Below, one piece after another: positions 24,401 to 36,431 of a DNA stretch of 64,000 nucleotides. Every line of letters starts with the position of its first letter. The first letter of the stretch is position 1. The notes under the pieces are model-generated. The model worked only from the letters and a program-made list of their open reading frames with translations. It was not told the DNA's origin and did not search any database. The translations under genes were made by a program, and so were the position numbers. This DNA is from Rhynchonema sp. JSB1_4. Its lineage: Eukaryota > Nematoda > Chromadorea > Monhysterida > Xyalidae. The DNA lies in assembly GCA_030248065.1 (NCBI GenBank), contig JASAMV010000990.1:1-64000 (forward strand). The letters run 5' to 3'.

Positions 24401-27400
24401 CCGGTAACTACGGTGGTATTTGGTACAACAGATCGCTGGCAATGAGCGTTGCTGCCGTATTCGCAGATTCGACGAGTTTGAACAACACAGCAACTCGATG
24501 GAAGAGGCGTGATAAAGCCAGCCTCCGTACTTCGGCTCCGAAGTTACCGGTCTGTTGAGTCCTTCGATTTAAAAATTTTGTTTACCACTGCAACAGCTTC
24601 TTCCATTAAGGTGCTGCGATATCAACAAAAAGTGGGTGGCATTTTATGGTTATCGGGCAGACCTCCAGCAGACGAACCAATTTGCGGATTCTATGGCGAA
24701 CACTGCGTGGTTGAAAAACGTCAGTCTGGTAGCGCAATCTTATTACAGTCACAATACGATATAGGAACATTTACGGGACACCCTAAATAGTATTCTTGTA
24801 ACAAATTTTTTCCAAGTGCGAATCCAGTACCTTTCGAAATTCCAGTACTTAAACCTGGCCCGCCACTATTGGTATTTGAAATTGAGGTATGTTTTTTTGG
24901 TCTAATTTCGTTGCCGACATCGAGACGAATAAGATTTACATTCATGACTTTTTGATTTAGTGCAGATTTTATCGAAATCAGTCGGGTAAAAAACAATTCT
25001 CGGGAACAAAATTAAAAAAATAGATAGGCCCTCACTTCTTGACAGTCACGTCAGCCAGGAACAAAATTTTGAATTGCCGAAAATTCTTATAGGGTAGAGT
25101 GTGCTATTAGGGACTTTACGCTCCAGTGCTGCAGTGCGTGCGCTTGCAATGCGTGTGTTATGCACTAACAAACAGAGCGGCACTGTACAAATCGCATGGG
25201 CAAGGTCACGTGACTACCGTGTGCTTGCTATAGAAAGCAGTCGACCAGCTTGAAATTTGTGCGTGTGTTCCTGAAATGCAATAGGCGGGGTCTATCTATT
25301 TTGTTTGGAATTTTGTTCCCGAGAACCGGTGTTTATCGATTAATTTCGTTATTAAATCGGCACTTAGTGGAAAAGTCGCGAATGCAAACATTGTTCGTCT
25401 CGATGTCGGCAACAGTAGTAAATCATAAAAACAGACCAAATCTTTCAAATATCAATGATGGCGGGCCAAGTTTAAGGACAGCACTGCTGTTGCTTGCTGC
25501 TGTTTGCTCACTAGGCCTCATTGCTGCAAATTTTTGGCTCAGTTTGTTCAACTCGTAGGCTTGTGAGCAAACTCAACACTAAAACAACGCTTTCTGCGCC
25601 TCGGCGGTACATTTGGGTCAAAGAAATAATTTGTAAAAATTTTCCTTTGAGCAAAATTGATGATTTGAACTGCAAATGTCGGATGTCGGGTCCAAAAAAA
25701 CCGACATCAGGGGTAGCCGAACCCGACACCTACACTTCTTTGGCACCCGGCACCAGACATTGGCCGATCCCTACTGTGCACTACATGTTTTACACCAGCA
25801 CGTGCACTTCGCGCTTGCTGTTTCGTTCAGCTGTGGTGTAGACCGATCAAATTATTCCTATACCGAAGTGTAATTCCATACAAAATCCATTTGGGACACA
25901 CGAAAGTTTTATTGTGTGCCAAAGTGCGAATATTCCTACGACGAATTGTACCTAGTCCCTTTTCTTCTTGCATTCCTTCTGTTTGGAGTAACTGTTCGTT
26001 TCAGACTATTACCTCGAAAGCTCGCTGGGCATTGCCGGTGCCATATGTGTGCTTGTGACCGTTGCTGCTATTTTCGCCTACCGGTTCGTGCTATTGTTGG
26101 CATCGGTATCAGCCTGATTTAATCATTGAGTCTGTTTTAACCTGTTTTGACTGTGTTCAGGCAGCGCAAGTTCGAACGGGAGTTGGCCGGGTTGATCTGG
26201 TTGATAGACCCACGCGACGTTCAGTGTCACCCACTCGCTGTTTGCTCCATGGATTCCGTGCTGAGTGGAAGCAAGGTCAGCCACCTGACGATCTTTTAAC
26301 TTTTACAGCGTGTAGTTTTTCAATGCCTACCCATGCCATTTGTGTGTTGTACACCAATGAAACATGCGTGTTTTAGGCCAGCATTATTATGGCCACTCAG
26401 GCGCATCCTGCACAAACAAGTATGAAGAAAATGAGTGACGTTTATGCACATAGCCGTGCCTTAAACTTGAGCTTGAAAGGAGATCATGCAATTCCGATCG
26501 AAATACCGGAAGGAAACGAGGAGAACATGGGGTCCTGTGATGATATCTCTGTTCGAGACAGAACCGACACGGTAATTTTTTCAGTAGAAATGACCTACCC
26601 ATGTGCATATGAACGAACACAATTCATAGAAAACACAGGAATCGTCAACAAATACGTCTCCTACAGTACCTGATAATGGATCTGTTAGTGTGCAACGATC
26701 GTATGCGAGCAACGCTGAAAATGGCAAGTTCTGCGAGTCGTTATTTTTTTCCACCCACAAGGGCTGCTCATTTCAGCTATTTCAGGTCAAGGCATTCGTG
26801 GTCTGGCTCTTTATCGCGGTTCACTTGTTGCGATAAAAGAAATTCGATTTGTGAAAAAAGCAAAAGAAATCAGCAGAGATTGCAAAATTCAAATGAAACA
26901 AATGAGGGAACTGCATCATGACAATGTCAATGTGTTCCTGGGTATTATTGTTCAAACAAGCAGTATTTCGGTATGTTAAAATTATGTTGTCATTGTGACG
27001 TGCCCTATTCTTTGCGGTAAACCGCCCGCTGAGTTTTCTTACTTGTTTCATTGCTGTTCTCTTTCAGGTTGTGCGCGAGTTCTGTGCGAAAGGCAGCTTG
27101 TTCGATGTGTTGCGAAACGAAGACATTCGTATTGACCAACTATTTATTGCTTCCTTCGTAGAGGATTTGCTAAAGGTTAAACAGTTTTATTTTCATGCTT
27201 ATTTCGGTTATTTTTTAATCGTTCCCACACACTTAAGGGCATGATCTATTTACACGAAAGCGCGCTGAAATTTCACGGCAATCTGAAGTCAACAAACTGC
27301 TTGGTCACGAGCCGCTGGTCCCTGCAGGTATGTCTAATGTGTTGGTTATTGATGTTTTTAGTCGCTTGCGGTTGTGACGGAACAGAAATGCTAACAGCAA

Positions 27401-30400
27401 CGCACTCCAGGCTGAAAAGATTTTGAGCGGCATTCTGATCGATGTCGGGTTTGACTTGGTTTTGGCTTTGACTTAGCGTGACCCGTCCATGACGCCTCTG
27501 CCAGTTGGCCATGGTAGCATAACCTGCCCACGAAAGCTGTGCCAGTTGGACATATCTGTCCATACATAACACACGTCTGTGCTGTTCAGCCATTGCGCAA
27601 GTGGATGGTCACTTCCTCACAAGAGTACGTAATGAATCAGCAAAAGCATTTTATGCCAAGTCGAAGTTAAACCCGACCATACCAGACCCGATATGCAGCA
27701 AAGTGCATACCGACAAACGCACATGGGATCGTAATTGGTTGGCTTTGGCTACACTTGAATTTGTTTATATTGCAGGTATCAGACTTCGGTTTGCAAGAGC
27801 TTCGTGACGCAAAAGCTTGGGACAATGATGAATATTACGTGCGTGTTGTTACTGCTAAACTAAGTCTTGACTTAAAAATTATTTCATGTCTTTATTTCAT
27901 CATCGGGCTTCAAAATTTTAGTACGATTCACTGTTGTGGACAGCGCCAGAACTGCTTCGGCAGCGCGATTCTCCGGGAACACAGAAAGCAGATGTGTTCG
28001 CGTTCGGTATTGTTTTGCATGAGATGCTCACAAGATTGGGCCCGTACGAGATTTTGGATCCGACCAGTAACTTGACGTCTCAACGTAGGTGCATAGATCT
28101 ACAGTAGTTTGTGTTTTTACTGTGCCGCTCTGTGAAGCAATTACAATCTGTGTATTTCAGAAATTGTCGAAGGTGTCATGTACGACTATGGATTCTTTCG
28201 ACCAAAGATTGATCATTTGCAATGCCAAAATTACGTGTTAGATGTTCTGCGATCTTGTTGGGCGGAAAATCCCTCGGGTCGACCGGATATACGTCAGTGC
28301 AGACAAAAGTTAAAGCAGCTGTCGGCTGGAATTCTGTGAGTGTCATCGTCACATATCAGCTTTTATAGTGGCCGCTTCGTATGCAACAACTGGTCTGCTT
28401 TCCGCCTTACCATGCTTGACGTCTTGTTTGGCTAGATTAAGTTTATTCCATGTATGAAACTACCTACCAAATCTACGATTGAAAAACATTTTCGAGCATG
28501 ACCGAAAGTGTCGTTGACCAAAACTGCTTTGCCTGTTTGTGTGTGGTGCGTCAGCTTGCATGTGGTGTTACGACCAGTAGTTATTGCATAATGTAATGAG
28601 TTGTTGCCCTGTTTATGGCTTTAAAATCTTCTGACTGGCTCATCGGTACGAATTTCCGCAGCAGGCATTTTACAGTATCTATCGCTGTACATGTTTTGTG
28701 GCGATCCAATTGTAGTGATTCTTACGAATGGCCAACGTCGCCCTCGTTTCATACGTTGTGTTAACCTTGGTGTCAGCAACCGCAGTATTTATTTGGTTGC
28801 TATGTCACAATTTACGTCGACAGAGCAACAAGAAAAATTCGTTAGCTTCTGCTAAATCCGAGTCGAGTCCAATTGATGAATAATGGACGGGCACAACACT
28901 GCAGATCACTGTTCAAACATCACCGCGACTCCAATCCCCTCAATATCCGAGCTGTGCGCCTCGTTCCTTGCAAAACCAGCTCAGCAAACTGTGCATGAAG
29001 TGGAGGCTTCTCACAACTATAATTTGCCACATGCCCAAAGCTCATCTCCGTTTGGAAACAGCGATGCCACTGCAGTGCCAGTTCTCGATGACTTCAACGC
29101 TAATGGAGATCCAATTTCGTTTGGCGTTCGTCTGGCATCCGGTGTTCAAGACTACAGTGACATTCCTTCTGACACACTGGATGCATCTGAGTATATTCCA
29201 GACTTTTACCGTGACTCCAACAACGCAAGTGAATTGTACGAGCCAGCAGCTGGTCATGTATTCTTGTCACATTCTTCTCCTGTTCACCAGTCGGGTGCCC
29301 CAAACTCACCTGAACTTGAAAAGCTTTACTACGAACGCCCAAAGCTAGGTCAAGATGATCGTCAGCGACTGATTGATTCTCTCGAACCACCGTTGCCACC
29401 ATCAGAGCGCAGACGTCGTGGAAAAAAATGGAACGAAGATCACAAATACCCATGCGATTCAGTTAACAATCGGGACACATACATAGATGATCTCGAAACG
29501 AAACAACCCGGCTCCGCTCGCAAGCGTACACGTCGTCGTTTGCCAACACAACAACAAAGAAAGCAGGCAAATGTTCGAGAACGGCGGCGTATGTCCAATT
29601 TGAATGGTGCATTCGACCTGCTTCGTCATCGAGTGCCAAAGTTTGCGTACGAGAAACACTTGTCACGCATTGAAACACTTCGACTGGCTATTGGTTACAT
29701 CCAGTTTATGGGTGACCTGCTTGTCGATAAAAATGAACATCTCAGACAGCGGTACGTAAACGCAGATGCTGAAATGACCGCAAAATGGTCGACCGTGATT
29801 GCTGAAATGTAATTGTGTTAAGTGGGGAGATACTGATAAATATCTTGGCTCTGTTTATGATTTAGGCCGAATTTACAATGCAGCGGATGAGCAGATTGCG
29901 GATTAGCGGGCCTGCTTTCTACGCACGCTTCTGCATTCACAATGCAAATTTGGAAAAGCGGATTAGCAGGTCTGCTTATCCGCGCCCGCTAATCCGCAAG
30001 ACGCGTATGTATTCACAATGCGCGCTGTTTGACTTTTCATTTGCGAAGGTAGTCGCCATGCATTTCACTCAGTTCTTTGATTCCGGAACTGTTTTATTTA
30101 AAAGATAGTTTTCAACACATTTCAACACAATCCACAAATGGATGTTAAAAAGAGCTGTTTACCAAGCAGTAAAATAGAATAACAATACTTCAGATGAACG
30201 CAGCTTGTTGAGATACCCGTGTGCAAACTTATTTTAGACTCTAGTACCATTTTCAAAGCAAAATAACATTTCTGAAGACGTGCCCACTGCCCTAATCCGC
30301 AAAAAATAGAACCGGTTCTAATCGCAAAAAGCGGATTATCGTGCACGCTATCCATGCATTGTGAAGCGCACGCATTTAGCGGATTAGCGGGAGTGAAAAC

Positions 30401-33400
30401 CAGCTGACCTGCTGATCCGCTTATTGCATTGTGGATGCAAAAGCGTGCTCATCTCGCTGGCTAATCTGCTTGCATTGTAAATGCGGCCTTATTGCTGTGC
30501 TTCTATTGCAACGCGTCTGGTTTCGCAGCAGGAATGGACTTCGTTTCCGCATTTGTGTCACTTCGATTTCATAAACGTTTGTGTCTCTGTTGTCGTTCGT
30601 ATTCGCTAACTGCATGCTCAGTTGTGTTGCTACATGCACGCATGTTCTTTTTTAAAATTTAGAAAGTTTCGGGGTTAGTTCTCACTTTTCCTTTTTCCCA
30701 GGAAGCGGAACCTCATGGATCACATGATGGCTATGATGGAAAAGTATCAAAACGACTTGGAAACATTGGTTGACGAACGCACGGCTGAGCTGAAGGACGA
30801 AAAGAAGCGTACAGAACTACTGTTGCACCGGATGCTACCAAAGTTTGTAAATTTTCTGTGCGCGGTTCACGTACACAACTGTTTGCTGACTAACAATTTT
30901 GTAGATCGGTCGCAGAGCAACTGTTGCAAGGTCAAGATGTCGATGCTGAGATCTACAATTCGGTGACAATATACTTTTCGGACATTGTTGGTTTTACAAA
31001 TATTTCTGCCGAAAGCACCCCAATCGAGGTTTGACCTTCACACTTCTATCGGTACCGAACATGCATGTTGAACTAAATAATCTTATTGTTTTCAGATTGT
31101 GAATTTTCTAAACAGCCTGTACACGTTGTTCGACAGGATCTTGCGGCAATATGATGTCTACAAGGTAAACACCACAAATAATCAGTAGCTCCCGCAGCCA
31201 GTCATTCGTTAAACATCTCTCATTTAGGTGGAGACTATTGGGGATGCATACATGGTAGTCAGTGGTTTACCTATTCGCAACGGTGACAGACATGCTGGAG
31301 AAATAGCAACTATGGCATTGCACTTGCGAGAAGCGATCAAATCATTCATTATCCCACATTTGCCAAATCAGCCATTGCGTTTGCGCATTGGGCTACACAC
31401 AGGTGGGTAGTCCTATTGCTTGTTCAACGGCGTTTGCACTGTGGAAGTGAATGTTATTATCAAAGCCCTTGCAAGCTTATAGGGCCATGCTGTGCTGGTG
31501 TCGTTGGCAAAACTATGCCTCGCTATTGTTTATTTGGTGACACAGTCAACACTGCAAGCAGAATGGAGTCTAATGGAGAAGGTATAGTCATAAATTTTCT
31601 CACTTGGTGAACTAAATAAAATTTAAAAGCATAATTCCACGTTCAGCTATGAAGATCCACACAAGTGAAGTAACAAGAGATTTGCTGGAATTGATCAGTG
31701 GCTATGTGCTTGTGGAACGTGGCGTTATCGCCGTCAAGGTTCGACTACTACCAGTTCCATTAAAACTGGTTTGCAGTTCACACTTGTGTTTTACATCACA
31801 TTGTCTTTTCTGTCATTTATTTATTTGTCCATGTGTTATTATAGGGCAAAGGTGACATGCGAACATTTTGGCTGGAGAGTAAAGAAGCTGGCATTTCTAT
31901 GGGCGCAGACCACGACCTGTTTGATGACCAACAAACTGAGCTATTCCCCATCGCTAAGCCAGCGAGGGCTGTGAACGTTCGCGCTCGACCGAGCTTCAAG
32001 ACAAGTGGGCGTTTTATATCTGTTCTGCTGTACCATGAAGTGCGCAACTGAGTCAACCGTCCAGAATACATATCTGCGAGTTACTACGCCTGCTCTTTTT
32101 AGTGGCAAGTCGTGGTTCTGCATCATCGTTGCTGCAATTCGATCGACGTCGTGCTGCTTTCTCTTACTTGTCCGACACATCCGACGCCGGTAGAGTTGCT
32201 ATTGTGCTCATTGCTTTCTTTTGATATTTCACAATTTTCTTGCATGTTGCAGCACAGTTGCCGCCAACCCCGCTGACGCCTGGTGGATTAATCCTGGGCG
32301 TAAGGTTCAATCCGTTTACCACTCAAGAATCGGCTGGGGCTCGTGCTCGTCATGCAACAACGGAATTGGCAGTCATCAGTGAATCAGTCGACTCCGGTCT
32401 AAGTGATGAGGCTGTTCTGAGTTCTTTGACTGAGCGATCCGGGCATGCAGCAAATACTCGGGAAATGCAGCGAGTGGCGTCTGCACAATCCATATCAAGT
32501 GCTGAGCGAAAGAACGCGACTCGCTATCGTCGTCGACCGCACACATCTGAGCTAACCATGTCACGTAAGTCGGCTGAATATGTGAAGCTCGTACCGGTGT
32601 GCAACCTTTTTTACTGTTACCATCAGGACCGCAGGCTGGTGCTCCCACGCAAATGTTGAAACCGACCACTTTGGCGAATTCATCTAGCTCAAGCGGACTG
32701 GTGCCACGACGAAAAATTGGCCATCATTTGCGATTGCGCAAGCGGTCAGCTTCATTGCCGGATGGTAACATCTCCATTGCATTAGTCGGTTTGTCCAAGG
32801 AGTCCAGTTCGACAACGTCTGGAAGCACAACGCACGACGATAAGCAGGTTAGCAGGCCAGCAATATGTACTATAGTCCAGGCACGAACTCGTGAGACGAC
32901 GTTTTTTGAAGTTGACTTCTACAGATCCAATAATGTTCGGTTCCACGTATTTCAAAAATGTAACAAAGAGAAACGCATGTATTTTTTAAAAACACGCTCT
33001 CCACCTCGGTGCGTAAATTCCGTTTTGTCTCCCAAAACATTTGTGTGTTGAACAACGTTGCTGTTCGCATAAGCACGCAACAAATTGAGGTCAGCCAGCT
33101 GGAACTTGTCATCATCTCTCTCGGCTCAATCATTTTCTTTTGTTTGCGAAAACACGTGTAACCGGAGCATTTTTGAATCTGGCCAAGCAAGCTTCAGAAA
33201 AGTCGTCTAATGAGCTGGTAGTTGGACTATACATCATTATCATGTGTGCACTAGCGGATCACCATTTGAAGGGGCTCTATTTCGGGAAAAAAACTAGGAA
33301 AAGGATTCCTAAATCGCAGAATTTTTACTCTAACACACTTCAAAAGTCCACGCGCGCGCGTCGCGCGTCAGATACACCTATATCATTGAAATTTGGCCGT

Positions 33401-35255
33401 CGCTCGTGCAAACAATGCAAAAATTTCGAGCGCTACGTGCGCATGCTAATAAATATGGTATTTAGCTTTAAATCCGACAATTGTAAACAAGCACTAGATA
33501 AAAAAATGGTGGAAAATCAAACATGCACCAGATAAAAATGACTTTTGGGATTTGCACCCCTTGGCCGAAAGCTGGATTCGCCACTGCATGTGTATGTATT
33601 ATTATAGTGTCAGCGACTAGGCGATTTGCGGACTCTGTAGGGAGCAGTTGTTTTAGTCCAATCAGCAGGCTTGATATCGCCCAATGTGCTTCAGGACAAC
33701 CTGCTGCTGCTCACTTCTACACCACTGACTGCCACCGATGCCACAATGATGGAGCACCGCCGTTCTGCGCAGATGGACTCTGCAGAGCGCTCCCGTGCCG
33801 CTGCAACACCATTGTCGCGGTCATCCGACGGTCTCTCGATGCTGCATGAGCACGACAAATGGCTTGATCGTGAGGCACGATACTCGGCCAACGATTTGGC
33901 TAAAATATTAGAGCAATTGGCGCAATATGACAGTCAGCAACTGGCAAGTGTGCTGCAACATGCGTCACGAAGACAGCGGAAAACATCACTGGATGTGTCT
34001 GGGACTAAGGTTAGCAACGCTCTGGTTAGTGAAAGCGAATCGACTACTTCATATCAACCGACACTGTAACTTTGCAGCGTCCGAACATCAAATCCCGTCG
34101 ACGTTTGACACTTCCCAATATAAAGCTGCCCTTCAACTTCTTCCCCACGGCATCAAAACGATCTAGCGCGAAGACATCGGCCTCAAGCAGCGACCATGAT
34201 GGGAAGAGTCGGCGACTGTCTGATCTTGAGATTCGTGCCCTTTGCAAGGTTGCGGCAACTGTTTTGAGCTCACTTTGTTTGGTAGTTCTGATGTGAATTT
34301 TACTCTCTTGGCATTTACAGGTTCAGCCTGTGGAGCCAACCTTCCGCAAGCAACGGATGTCCTACGGCCGGAAGTCCAACATGGCAACAAGTAACAACTG
34401 CAGCACTTCGGCTACGACATCCGACAGCGACAGCGGCGCTAAGACCAGCACCGTGTCCAGCCCTCTTCTTTTGACAGGTTAGTTGCAGTTTCACTGTTGC
34501 ACAGTGTTGAAATATGTCAATCAGATGTGGGAATCGGCCGGGTTACCTCGGCCCGACGAGGTCCTGGCTGGGGTCGGCCCGACAGTTCGGGCCGGGAAGC
34601 CCGCTCCTGCCCGATTTTTTTTCGGCCCGACTTTTTCTGATGATAATTTGAAGAAAATTTTTTGGTGCAAGAATTACAGTTTTTTTGTTCAAAAATAGCG
34701 AAAAATTATGGAAGTCGGTCCTAATCTGCTGAATCGCAAGAAATTTTGGCTAATTTACTGCAAAAAAATGCGATTTTTCATTGAAATTCGATTATGTCGG
34801 GCCTTTTCGGGCCGACCATCCCTACCCGGCCCGGCCCGATTCCCACCACTGATGTCAATGTTTATACACATCAACATTTAGGCTTCGATCATCGATCTGC
34901 CGCAAATCGGAAGTGGCACTTCAAAATGAGACGCCAGCGGAAATCGGCACAGTCTCTGCAATCATCGGACCTGAAGCAGCTTTCTGATTTCAATGACAAC
35001 AGCTTTAGTGCCACCCACAAAAGCAAAGCTGAAACAACGTCGCTCGGCTCATACGGAGCACAACGTCATAGCGGAGAGCGTGGACATGGAAAACTGACAG
35101 CCGAGTTGGGCTCGATCACGTCAGCCACTAAAGGCGGTGCTGTACGCCTGATTGCTCGTCGACAATCAATGCAGAATCGTTCCCAGACATTGCGCACCGC
35201 AGCTGAACGTCAACTAAATGTCAGCCGTACCACGTCTGAAAACGACAGTCAGTGA
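21489..35255 (+). CDS. Receptor guanylyl cyclase (natriuretic-peptide-receptor type) with long C-terminal tail
   Basis: Single-pass membrane receptor making cGMP. About 35 exons, roughly 1,760 residues. Signal peptide [16 protein letters not shown]; ligand-binding exons 21489-21579, 21910-22050, 22149-22265, 22355-22473, 23066-23245, 23330-23486, 23582-23740, 23814-23998, 24086-24251, 24317-~24417 and ~24610-24719 (landmarks [29 protein letters not shown]); transmembrane 26005-26083; kinase-homology 26161-28335 ([17 protein letters not shown] replaces HRD, so a pseudokinase; SDFGL); coiled linker 30702-30842; cyclase 30905-31738 and on ([43 protein letters not shown]), all catalytic positions present. 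Tail exons 31845-~32008, 32103-32189, 32253-32564, 32627-32847, 33695-34009, 34078-34248, 34321-34477, 34882-35255: some 570 residues, serine/arginine-rich, as in fly Gyc76C. Uncertain: ends of exons 8, 10, 11 and 28. Confidence 0.93.
22417..22577 (+). repeat. 81-bp tandem duplication covering the end of a ligand-binding exon
   Basis: Two copies, starting at 22417 and 22498, of the exon end (CGTCCGTAGCTCAGTTTTCAG ... CCTATTATTTCC), its donor and the first intron bases. The first copy keeps TAC|GTACGT; the second reads CCCGTATG, so the donor context has changed. The copies differ at only about four positions, so the event is recent or conserved. Confidence 0.9.
24848..25478. mobile_element. 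Foldback element in a guanylyl cyclase intron
   Basis: Arms of about 170-190 bp in opposite orientation: left landmarks ACCTGGCCCGCC, GTTGCCGACATCGAGACGAA and TTCTCGGGAACAAAATT; the right arm shows the same in reverse (ending GGCGGGCCAAGTTTAAG at 25476). No coding capacity. Confidence 0.75.
26724..26785 (+). other. 62-nt GC-AG intron
   Basis: Between guanylyl cyclase exons 26639-26723 and 26786-26970. The donor is GCAAGTT and the acceptor TTTCAG. The frame ([16 protein letters not shown]) only works with this junction. An earlier AG nine bases upstream would add three residues. Confidence 0.75.
28728..28883 (+). CDS. 51-residue membrane-peptide ORF directly upstream of and overlapping the bHLH start
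   Basis: ATG at 28728 opens a 51-codon ORF ending TAA at 28881-28883; the last A is also the first base of the bHLH ATG (TAATG). The predicted peptide has a short N-terminus, one hydrophobic segment (about residues 5-26), then a basic stretch [10 protein letters not shown] and a polar serine-rich tail. This is the layout of a small single-pass membrane or tail-anchored peptide. I recognise no family. It may be a real second product of a two-cistron transcript, or an upstream ORF that limits bHLH translation by termination-reinitiation. It lies in the same guanylyl cyclase intron as the bHLH gene. Whether it is translated cannot be told from sequence. Confidence 0.45.
   Translation: MANVALVSYVVLTLVSATAVFIWLLCHNLRRQSNKKNSLASAKSESSPIDE
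28883..29812 (+). CDS. FERD3L: Fer3/FERD3L-like bHLH transcription factor, intronless, nested in a guanylyl cyclase intron
   Basis: A 309-residue single-exon ORF. The bHLH domain lies at about residues 215-280: basic region [13 protein letters not shown], helix 1 [14 protein letters not shown], loop [10 protein letters not shown], helix 2 [18 protein letters not shown]. The RRRMxNLNxAFDxLR and [20 protein letters not shown] blocks fit Fer3/FERD3L (NATO3) better than PTF1A, which has RRRMQSIN and TLPYEKRLSKVDTL. The factor would act in the nucleus on E-boxes with an E-protein partner, usually in neural fate. The N-terminal 200 residues are low-complexity and acidic/serine-rich. It sits on the same strand inside the intron between cyclase exons 28161-28335 and 30702-30842. 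Intronless structure in an intron-rich locus suggests an old retrocopy or simply a compact gene, as this family often is. Confidence 0.92.
   Translation: MDGHNTADHCSNITATPIPSISELCASFLAKPAQQTVHEVEASHNYNLPHAQSSSPFGNSDATAVPVLDDFNANGDPISFGVRLASGVQDYSDIPSDTLDASEYIPDFYRDSNNASELYEPAAGHVFLSHSSPVHQSGAPNSPELEKLYYERPKLGQDDRQRLIDSLEPPLPPSERRRRGKKWNEDHKYPCDSVNNRDTYIDDLETKQPGSARKRTRRRLPTQQQRKQANVRERRRMSNLNGAFDLLRHRVPKFAYEKHLSRIETLRLAIGYIQFMGDLLVDKNEHLRQRYVNADAEMTAKWSTVIAEM
29865..30488. mobile_element. PIF/Harbinger-like MITE after the bHLH gene
   Basis: Ends GGCCGAATTTACAATGCA and TGCATTGTAAATGCGGCC, with TTA on both flanks (29862-29864 and 30489-30491). Inside, GCGGATTAGC and CACAATGC motifs recur in both orientations. 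It starts about 50 bp after the bHLH stop codon, so it may supply that gene's 3' end. Confidence 0.82.
32870..33235. mobile_element. MITE with TATAGTCCA ends, in a guanylyl cyclase intron
   Basis: Left end ACTATAGTCCAGGCACG ... GAGACGAC; right end is its inverted counterpart ending TGGACTATA. A second copy lies at 35432-35790 in opposite orientation. No coding capacity. Confidence 0.7.
33249..33586. mobile_element. hAT-type MITE with CAGTGGCG(G/A)AT-type ends
   Basis: Left CACTAGCGGATCACC, right GCTGGATTCGCCACTG. The flanks CATGTGTG and CATGTGTA match at seven of eight positions. The interior holds a CACGCGCGCGCGTCGCGCG palindrome near 33350. A relative with a cleaner left end (CAGTGGCGCATCCAGC) starts at 39742. 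Confidence 0.83.
34522..34851. mobile_element. hAT-type MITE with CAG(A)TGTGGGAATCGG ends
   Basis: Starts CAGATGTGGGAATCGGCC and ends GGCCCGATTCCCACCACTG, flanked by identical ATGTCAAT (34514-34521 and 34852-34859). It lies in the intron before the last guanylyl cyclase exon. Same family as 11174-11580. Confidence 0.93.
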
Positions 35256-35431
35256 CCCTACTTAATATAACGCTCTTTGAATTATATTTTCAGCTTGTTT
35301 TGAATTGCTTTGTGCCTTATGTCATTTGTTTCTGTCGTAATATACTGATACGATAGTTGCGCCACAACATTTACTCATGTTTTTTCACAGACCAAGTATG
35401 CCTGTGAATAGACACATCACGATTTTATCGC

Positions 35432-35790
35432 TTATAGTTCAGCCACGTGCTCATGAGACGACTATTTTTAAAGCTTGCTTGGCCAGATTCAAAAATGCGC
35501 CGGCTGCACGGGTTTTCGCAAACAAAAAAAAATTGGGCGAGAAGACATTACAAAGTTCCCGCTTCCCTCCCCCCCTTTTTTTGTGCTTTTCCGGGCACCG
35601 ACGCCCTTCTCCACACAAAATTTTTTGGGGTCCAAAGGGGAATTTACCCCCCGGGGGGGGGGGGTTTTTTTTAAAAAAAACACTCTTTTCTCTTTCTTTC
35701 TTTTCTCATACGAGCCGCACCAACACTATTTTTTTCCTTCTCTTCTCAACACAAAATAACTCCTTCCATTCTTTCGTGGCTGGACTATAC
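35432..35790. mobile_element. Second TATAGTCCA-end MITE, sequence apparently degraded by base calling
   Basis: Aligns in reverse to 32870-33235: AGCTTGCTTGGCCAGATTC, GTTTTCGCAAACAAA and GGAATTTAC are shared. Between about 35560 and 35720 the text turns into long single-base runs where the other copy has mixed sequence. Confidence 0.65.
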
Positions 35791-35989
35791 ACACTATTTT
35801 TTCATTGTGTTTACCTACAATATTCATACCAGTGTCTTGTTTTGTGATGCGGCGATAAAGCTGCGACTGTGCTTGCAGCGAGTTGATGTTTGGTGGTTTA
35901 GCGCATTTAGGTTTGTATTCATCCGCTGTACAGTAACCCTGCTTAGTCTGTGTACTACAAATGTCAGTGTGCCCAGTTTTACGCGTATC

Positions 35990-35995
35990 AATAAA
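35990..35995 (+). terminator. Candidate polyadenylation signal for the guanylyl cyclase
   Basis: AATAAA about 735 nt after the stop codon and 437 nt before the next gene's ATG. Position is plausible; nothing else supports it. Confidence 0.3.
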
Positions 35996-36431
35996 ACTTT
36001 ACGAGCTCAGCTCACTCAAAGTTCGAACTAGTGCGTATTCACTACTGTTCAGCTGTCGATGCGTCGAAACAGCAGGCTGCCCAAATGGCAACTTGTACTT
36101 GCGAATGCAGCTCCTGCAAAAGTGTATTCAGTCCGCTACTGCTGCAAAAACATACCAAAGGCGTTTTGCTGTTTATGACGTGCGCATCCCATAGTACTCG
36201 CTTTTCTCAGGATATGATTACAGTCCCAGTGTTTAGTTTTGTAACACCATTCGCAACAAATATTCTGGAAACACACTATTTTCCCTTACTTTCAAAATCC
36301 TAGGAAGAACTTTGGTTGCCCGATACTTTTTTGGGGTTCCGCGGCGCCACAAATGATTTTTGACAAGTTATTGCAGGGTTGATCCCGGGCTGGGTATTGG
36401 GCTCAAGTGGTCACACAACTGATTCCAAAAA

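Larger units (their letters stand above)
35256..36431. other. Guanylyl cyclase 3' flank and intergenic
   Basis: Holds the MITE at 35432-35790 and an AATAAA at 35990-35995. No coding exon recognised. Confidence 0.4.

Noticed and set aside
25676..25790. Candidate hAT-like element with ends near TAGGGATCGGCC (also 21790-21830)
   Set aside because: Only one recognisable end in each place and no target duplication, so boundaries cannot be supported.
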